Notes under the pieces: model-generated
Database searches by the model: none
Told to the model about the DNA's origin: nothing
What the model saw: the letters and a program-made list of their open reading frames with translations, nothing else
Shown: positions 51,201 to 60,200 of the stretch, in pieces
Numbering within the stretch: position 1 is the stretch's first letter
Layout of the letters: the number at the start of each line of letters is the position of its first letter
Made by a program: the position numbers and the translations under genes
Assembly: GCA_020050835.1 (NCBI GenBank)
Contig: JAGVKB010000041.1
Location: 1-62,427, forward strand
Length of the DNA: 62,427 nt
Direction: 5' to 3'
DNA from: Candidatus Obscuribacterales bacterium
GTDB taxonomy: Bacteria; Cyanobacteriota; Vampirovibrionia; Obscuribacterales; Obscuribacteraceae

Positions 51201-54200
51201 ATCGATCTGGCGAGTTCGACTAACCATCCTGAATTGGCACGTGAAGCGATCAGAGCAGCGAAGAAAGCAGGAGACATCGGCAACTTCGAACAGATGATGG
51301 AGCTTGCCAGACAGAAGTCCGGCAGCGATCCGGCCCTGGCGCTCGAAGCGATCCGTGCGGCCGACAGTGTCGGCGCAAGTATGACAGCGCGTACCGAGTT
51401 GACCAAGCTGGCAACTTCAGTAACAGACAAGGCGCTTTCTCGCGAGATTATGCAAGAGCTGCGCAATTCCCACAAAGTAGGAGAGCTTGACTCCACGGGC
51501 CGCCCACGAGAGATTCCGGCCAGCACACTCGAGAAAATTGCTGATTCGAAAACACCGGCTGCTGCCGAAGCGCGCAGCGAACTCGCACAGAGATCAGAGC
51601 GTCTCGCCGCAGAGGTCAAGACAGAAAGAGCAAGAATGAATGAAGAGCGCGCTGTAAGAGAACGCAGCGAGCGAGAGACGGCGCAGCGCGAACAAGCCGA
51701 ATCGTCTTTACGAGCGCAAGAAGCAGCTGCCGAAAAAGCACGATTCGACGCAGCCAACAGACCGCCGCTCGACACGCGACTCGACACTGCTCATCCAGAC
51801 TTCAACCGTGACGTAGCTACCAAGGCTGCGAAAGAATTTGGCGATACCGGCAATTCAACTCACGCCCAACAGCTTGTCGAATTAGCCAAGTCAGTCGACA
51901 TCGCTAAGCATCCCGAATTGAAAGAGCTGGCAATTGAATCGTTGCGAGCGGCAGGCAAGATCGGTGAGCGCGATCGCGTCAGTCAGAATCTGAGCAGAGA
52001 ACCGGCAGTTGCCCATCAGATGATCGAATTGGCAAGAAATACGAGTCATTCTGAAATAGCCCATGAGGCGATCAAGGCAGCACGACAAGCCGGAGACATC
52101 GGTCACTTCGATCAGATGCTCGATCTTGCCAAAACTAAGGCAGCAAATGATCCCAGGTTATCGCTGGAAGCAACCAGGGCAGCAGACGGTGTTGGTGCTC
52201 ATAGCAATGCCCGCACACAGCTCACCGACCTGGCCAAATCGGTAAATGATCCGGCAATCGCCAAAGAGGTAATGAAAGATCTTCAGAGATCGTACCGGGC
52301 GGGAGATCCTGAGTCCACCGGCAGATCAAGAGAAGTGCCGACCAGTACGCTGGAGAAAATCGCCGAATCTAATACTCCGGCAGCACGCGAAGCCAGAACA
52401 GAACTAGCTCAACGGGCAGAAAGAGATGCGCAAGAGGCGCGCGAACAAGTTGCCGCTATCCACAAAGAACGAGCTGCTCAAGAGCAGGTGGACAGACAAA
52501 AGGCCCAGGTGGCAGAACGGGAACGGGCTGCGGCAGTTGAACAAACGAAGCTGGAAGCTGCCAAGAAACTGCCCTCCGACGAGCGCCTTGATGTTAACAG
52601 CAGTAAATTCAGTCATGAAGGCGCCAGGGCTGCCTTGAGCGAACTTGCCAGTACCGGCGGTGCAAAGGAAGGTAAACAGCTGCTCGAACTGGCTAAGACT
52701 CTCAACAAGCCGGAGCATTCTGAAATAGCCACAGAAGCTGTGCGCACAGCTGGGAAGCTGCTGGATGCTGAGCGGCAGGCTCATGCAGACAAGTTCATCG
52801 ATCCCGGTCACGCCCATGACCTGATTGCAATCGCTAAGAATTCAAGCGACTCGAAGCTGGCAAACGAAGCGTTGCAATCGGCAAAGAAGCTCGGCGACAT
52901 TCAACATCTCGAAGCGCTGCGAGATCTAGCCAACTCAAAATCTTCTACCGACCCCAAGCTATCTCTCGAAGCGATCAAGACGCTGGATGGCTTCGGAGCC
53001 CGAATGACCGCCCGCATCGAGTTGAACGAACTTGCCCGGTCCGTCGCCGAACGAGCGGTTAAAGGAGAGAGCAATGGGCGAGAAGTATTTGACGGCTTAA
53101 TGAAGAACGCCGGCGCAGATCATCAGTCGCGACTCCTAGAACGAACAGATAATCATTTAGATAGCCTGGGTACTCGCGACGCCGCTCGCCTGCGCGAGGC
53201 AATCCTGGCAGATACAGCGGCCAACTATGCTGAGTCGCCGGCCGGCAAGCAAGCGCTTGAGCGACTGGCAGCAAGCAAGACAATCGATGCCTCCGCTATC
53301 GATTCATTAAACCGGATGGCAGACCCCAAGGGCGATCACCCGATGAAGGAGCAAGCCCAACAACTGCTCGACAGAGCCAGAGCGGACAGAGTCGCCGAAA
53401 CCGCACAGGAACAAGCGGAGTTGCGCAGCAATCAGCAACAGCGTCAACGGCTGGATCAGCAACAGTTAGCCGCAGTCGATGCGGAACGGCAGCGGCTGAA
53501 AGATCAAAAAGGCGCCGAGCGGCCGACCACGCAAAAGCCAGCGGAGCAATTTCTGGCGCGCACAATCGAGCCGGAAAAGGCTCCATCGAAAGAGCAAAAG
53601 CCGCTTGCTCAAAAGCAACAGCAAACACCAGCTGCCGGTGAGCAGAGCTTAAAATCGGTCGAGAGTCAAATACTGCGCGATCAACAGGCGCTGCCCCAGC
53701 AAGGTTCCGGTACCGGCACAAGCGGGCAACATTCTCAGCAAGGTCCCGGTCAACATCAGGGACTACCAAAGGACAGACTCCAGGACACCCAGGGACAGGC
53801 TCCAGCGCACACGCAGCAACAACAGTCGCATGGGCTCCAGGACGAGCAGCACCAGCAGACCAAACCAACCGGCAAGCAGGAGCCCGCTCAGCAACAAGCA
53901 CAGCCCGATCCAACGGCAACTCCAGCGCACGAAAACAAGCAAGAGTCCGCCGACCAGAAGGGCAAACCCGGCAAAGAGACGCCCAGCCACGACACGACGG
54001 ACAGCATATCTTCAGTCAATTTGAGTCGGGCAGGCGATGGCAGCGAAAGTGGTCGCCCCGCCGATGCCAGCTTGAGCGGCGAAGGACAGCCAAAGAAAGC
54101 GCTATTCGCGGGACGAGAGTACAACCAGGTCGGCAGAGATAGCGTCACTGGTGAAGTCTTCCTGCGCGAGCCGGGCTCTGAACATTGGGCTATGCACTTC

Positions 54201-57200
54201 GATTCGAAGCCAGTGACTGTCGAAGAGCTGAAGAGTTACAGACAGATTACGGTCGGCGAAGCAACGATGCTGCGCAGTCCGGACGGAACAATCTATCACC
54301 CACCAGTGGAGTTTGGTGGCAAGCTCAATTTAATTCAAGATAGAACGATCATCGCCGTAAAGGAATCGCATCCGCAGCTCGACCTCAATCCACCCAAAGC
54401 ACAACCGAAAGCAGCCGAGCCAGCAGGCGAGAAACCAGTCCAGCCCAAACCGGCCGAGCCCGCAGTCGAGAAACCCAGGCAGTCTCGACCAGCTGAAGTT
54501 GCAGCACCAGAGCAGCGCCCGGCATCGCCATTCGACCAACCGCCGGCCAGGCAATTGCCACCGTTGATTCATAATGCCGATCAATTCGCGATCAATGCTC
54601 ATGTCGAGCTTAACGGTAAAGATCATAAAATCGCCGCTATCGATCGCAAGGACCCGAACATGCTCATTGTGCGCAGTGCGGAGCCGTCAGAGCGTGCGCC
54701 TGATGTCAAAGATGTCTCCGCCGGGGAATTGCGTCGCAATTTCCGTGAAGTGGCGGTCGGCAAAGAAAAGGCTTATTACGATCCAACGGACTCCTCCGGC
54801 AAAGTATGGGTCGAAAACGGTCGGGGACCCAACGGCGAGGTGTTGTTGGTCGAGCATCCAGATCTCCGGGCCGTCGCGCGCGACCAAGTTCGCCCACAGG
54901 AGATAGATCTACCGCTCAATCGCACCATCGTTGGTGATTTGGGACGCTTCCGCGATGAAGTTCGCCTAGCTCCAGCACAGCCACTGGCACCACCAACCGA
55001 GGGCCACAAGCAGTATCAAATCTCCGTTGATGGAAGTTCGCTGCACACCGCCGACAAACCTGAGATTGTGATCGGCAGGGGCGATAAGGCGGACATCAGA
55101 GTACCATCCGTATCCGATAAGAATCCGATGGTGGTCAGCCCTGAGCACGCCAAAGTCACTTTCGGTCGCGACGGAGTCCTTATCCAGGACATCGGCTCCA
55201 CTGCCGGCACATTCATAAACGGACGGCAGCTTCGACACGGAGAGCAAGTGGCGATTCATCCCGCCGACCGCATAACACTGGGAACAGGCAAAGATGCTGT
55301 CGAACTCAAACTGCTCCACAATCCGCCACAGGATAACACTCGACCGACCACCTCTTACAAAGTCGGAGAGCACCAACTTAAACCGGGCGACAACCTGACT
55401 ATCGGCAGATCATCATCAGCCGGCGTTGTGATAGACAGTCCATCAGCCAGCCGCGAGCAAGCAAGAATTCGCATGGATGAGTTCGGGCGGGTGCTGATCA
55501 GCGACGGCACTGCCGAAAAAGCGTCCAAGAACGGCACTTATATCAATGGACAGAAGCTGCAACATGGACAAGAGCACGTCCTACAACCGGGCGACCGCAT
55601 CACAATCGGCTCCGGCAAGCAACAGATTCCGTTTAAGGGCGAGCAACAAGCCACTCACGCCGTCAAAATCGGGGCCCGCACGCTCGATCCGGCTAATGGT
55701 CCAATTGAGCTCGGCAGAGGGCTGCACGGGGTTACAACTCGAGAAGTCAGCTCTCGCCATGCCACACTTGGCATGGATGCAAACGGCATTCACATACAAG
55801 ATCACTCGCTAAACGGTACGTTCATCGAGCGCGACGGCAAGACCTTCAAGCTGAACAAAGGCACACTGACAGAACTCGACGCGCAGGGCAAAGCGCTCAC
55901 GTCCGAAAGGGCGGATAAGTTCTATTTGAAACCGACCGATTCGATTCGTCTCGGCAAAGATGGCGAACCGCTTCATCTTGTCTCGCTGGACGCGCATCCG
56001 GATGCCATCTCTCGCGAAACGATGCTAGCCAAGCGAGCACCATCAGTGGAGGCGGTCAGACAAGCGAATGACTATGCCCTCAAACATCAGCATTCTGGCA
56101 AACTGGAAGACGGCTTCTCCAATGCCGGCCAAAAGCGCGTCTTCAATCGCGATGGAGAATTCCAGGCAGCCACCCGTCCGGCTACCGTCGTCGATCGGGC
56201 CAACGATCCGGTTCTGCGCGATGTTATCGCGGACGCTAAACAACGCTTCTCGCATCTGCCACCAACCGAGCGCGCCGAAGCGCTTACCCGTTATGTCAAA
56301 GATCTGCTTACTCCTCGCGACATGGTTGATGCACGGGGAGGAGAAGCAGCTCTCGACCACTGGTACAACAAATTCAACTCCGATCATGGCGGTGAAAGAG
56401 TTCTGCTCGGTGAATTCATAAAGGAAGGCAAAGGAGTCTGCAGCCAGCAAGCGTTACTGCTAAAAGTCCTTGGCGACGAAATGGGCTTGAATGTCACTCT
56501 TGTGCGCGGCAACAGCGGCGGCTTCGGACTGAGCATGAACCATGCCTGGACCACGATTGATACCGGCAACGGTCCGAAGATTTATGACCCGCGGCAAAAG
56601 ATAATCGCCGGAGAGCTCTCTTACCACAAGTCCGGTGCCGATATCGTTAAGGAAGTCGGACAAAGAGAGCTCAAAGCCTCAGATCTCGGCATGAAAGTCG
56701 GCGACCGCGTCCACTTCCAGGACACACCGGGCTGGAAGGTCGAATCAATCGATCACCAGACCGGCGATATCGTACTTGCTCATGATGCAATCAAGAATAT
56801 CAGCGCCGCCGACTTCGCCAAGAACAATCCCGGCGCCGACTTAAAACTGGGAGAACGATTCAACGTCGCGCGTGCTAACGGGCAGGTAGACGGAGGCTGG
56901 CGTTTTGAAGGCACCAGCAAAGACGGCAACCTGAGATTCGTAAAAGAAGATGCATTAAAGATAAGCGTACAGCCTAAGGATGTCCTCGACATAGGCGGCG
57001 AGATGCACGGTCCGAAATCATCTCATGAAGAGGGACAAAAGCCGGCAGACGAAACGAGAGAGAGAGTAACGGCCGAACATGCAACAAAACCGGCCGACGA
57101 ACCGAGCGCAAGAGCGAAAGACGAGCCCGGCACCAGACCTGCCGGAGACAAGCCTGTTCAAGAGGCTCCACAGCATAAGCCGTCGAGTTTCGAGAAGCTC

Positions 57201-60200
57201 GCTCAAACGGACTCGCCAGCAACCGCTCTCCGGATCGGGACCGACGGAGTAATAAGCGCACCCAAAGATGCTAAGGAATGGGTCCAGGATAATCCCTTGC
57301 GCATCCTTTCGGTCGCCAGGGAAGCAAGCGTCGAAGGTCGCAAGATAGAGCCTGCGCTGGAAGCGGCGATGAAGGAGCATGCTGCCAAGCTCACCGAACT
57401 ATTGAAGACGAATCCGGATGCGGTTCGCTCCGGTGTGACGGAGGTGCTGAGAGCACCGACGACCCACGGACTTGATGTGCTTCATGACACCGGTGCAATG
57501 CAAGCGGTGCTGCCGGAAATTGCCGCCTTGAGACCAGATCCGCAAAGAATGATCGATCTTCAACGAACTCGAGAGCAAGCCTTGAAGGACAAAAAGCCGA
57601 TTACCCTTGAAATGTTCGACAAGACCGAGATGAACCACAAGGCACATCCGGAGATTGACGCGTGGACCCACACGAAGATGGTGATCGACCAAGCAAAAGG
57701 TTTCGAGCACGCGGAGTTGAACAAGCAACTCGCCGCCCTTCCAGAATCCAGACTCGACACGCTGCTCTGGGTGGCAATGCTTCACGACAGTGGTTTGCCG
57801 GAAACCCAATCGATTTCCATCAAGTCAAATCCGGATGGCAGCACCAAGAAATTCGACATAAGCAATCCCAATCACGATCAAGTCGGAGCGCAAAAGACAG
57901 CCGACGTGATGAAGCGCTTCGGCGTACCGGAAGCAGAAGCGAAGCTAATCACAGCAATCGTTAATGAGCACATGCGGTTGCACGAGGTGCAAAATGCCGC
58001 GAAGCTAAACGAGTTTATCGCTGAGCTGAAGGCGAATTATCCGGCCGACATGCCGCTCTTCACAGCCTTGATGCGCGCCGACACGCTCGGTACGGGACAA
58101 CCCTTAGCCGACAGAATGCGAAAGGCCAACGAGAAGACAGACATCTACACCAAAGCATTTAACGACAACAGTCCCCCGCCAACACCAGGTCCAGGCGGAG
58201 CACCACGCGGGACAGGCAAGCCGGACCCCGCTCAAGCTCCGGCGAAACTTCAATCAATCAGTGAAGCTGAGTCTTCAGCCAAGGCAGCCGGTCGTAAAGC
58301 GTTCGAATCCATTCGCACCAAAGTTGACGAGATCACAACAGCCGTTGAAGCGCTGCGCCAAAAGATTGAAAACGCCGGCGTTCTCGATGCGGCAAAGATC
58401 AACGAGATAAAGAGCGACTGGGCAAAAGTAGCAGCGCTGGATCCGACCCTGGCCAAGAACGATAAGTTTTTCGCCAGCACATTAGGTCAAGGCAAGCAGG
58501 CAGAAGCGATGAAATCTCTCGAAGCTCGACTGCGATCGTTGCAAGAGATAAAGGATACAGTGACCCGTGGAGCGGGCCAAGTCGTTACTCCGGAACAAGC
58601 TCAAAAGAATCTACAAGCACTCTCCAAACTGGTTGCTGAGTCACAACGGGCACCACTAGATGCCGCGATCGAAAGCCTTTCAAAAACGCTGGCAAAACAG
58701 ACTGAGTTATTGAAGGACAAGAGAACAGCTGAAGCTTATACCTTAGCGTTGGAAAGCAGCCGGAAGGAGTCCGGCGGGCAACAAGAGTTTATGGAGTTCG
58801 TGGAAGGAGGCATGCACCAGGTTTTGGAAAACCTGCGCAAGACTCAACAGCTCGACGACCTGGCCGCTGCTGATCGCAAGCTCAACCCAGAATTCCGAGA
58901 ATTCGTAAACAATCTAACTAAAGAGATTGAATGGAGTATGAACGCCAGGCCTGAGCTGCACGACGGCTCGGGTCCGCTCGACCTCCCTTCCAAGTACGGT
59001 GATTATGGGTCCGGTTCTCAGCGACGTCATGAAGATAGGCTGGCATCGTCACTTAAGAAAAGGCAAGGCAACGGCGAGCCGACTCCTGCCCTAGACTTCA
59101 AGCCGGAGCTCAGAAAACAACTTGAAAAAGCTCTGCCGAAAGCCGACCTCTCGCACGACGCACTGCCGGCGGCACTGGCCAAAGAACTCGAAGCGGGGCT
59201 GGAGAAACAACAGTTTCGCCCGGAAGTAGCCAAGCATCTAGAAAAGCTGCTTACGGGAGAAGGAACGCTCAGCGCCAGTGAGGTCACCAGTCTCCGCAAT
59301 ACGATCGGTGATCGGCCTGGTCTGTTCAAGCCGGAAGTGGTGGCACCAGAAAGACTTGGTGTGGCGCTGGAAAATGCACTGCCAAAAGTTCATAACGGAA
59401 TCGAGCACGCCTTGCCTAAAGACGGACCGCTCGCACTCTCCACTCTCAGCCAATCTATTACGGAAAAACTGAGAGGCGCGCTTGACGCCGGACAGCTTAA
59501 ACCGGAAGTCTCTCCACACATCGAAGCACTTTTCAAAACCGGCTCACTGACGGCCGAGCAAGTCGCAAGTCTCAAGACGGCGATTGAAGGCTCCAGAGGA
59601 GTTCTGCACGGACCGCTCGCCGCCGATTCACTTTCACCGGCACTCAGAAAGAGCCTCGAAGAAGGGCTAGCAAGAGATCATTTCAGACCCGAGGTTGCTG
59701 AACATTTGAAGTCGCTTCTAAAAGAAGGCGGTCAACTCTCTCCAGAGAAGGTCGAACAACTCAAAACCGAACTGGCAAGTCACAAAGGACTTTATAAAGA
59801 TGGCGTAATACCAGATGAGCTGCGCATCCCCAGACAACATGTTCAGATGCTCGATCGTCCTGAACATACACCTGAGGCCGTCAAGACAAAGATGCGCGCA
59901 GAAGCGATTGATGCCGTCGTGAAAACAGTACCTACTGAAGCGCAGGCGCTGGTTAGACAACTGCTGGAGCAAGGGACGACAAGCAAGACGGTGGGATTCG
60001 GCGCGATCACTACACCGGACGGACACATCCTTCTAATGTCCTTTGAGCCACCCAATGTCGTTAATCGCGCGAAGGGATTTTTCCACGAGATAGCCAAAGT
60101 GCCTGGTGCCGATGGTGGCATTCACACCTACGAGACGGTGGGAAATCGTTGGCACCAGCTCTGGGATACCGGCTACAAAGGCAACATAGTCCAGATTAAG

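Noticed and set aside
37205-57015. Assembly duplication as the cause of repeated modules
   Set aside because: Copies differ in many codons and in linker length and order, unlike a mis-assembled repeat.
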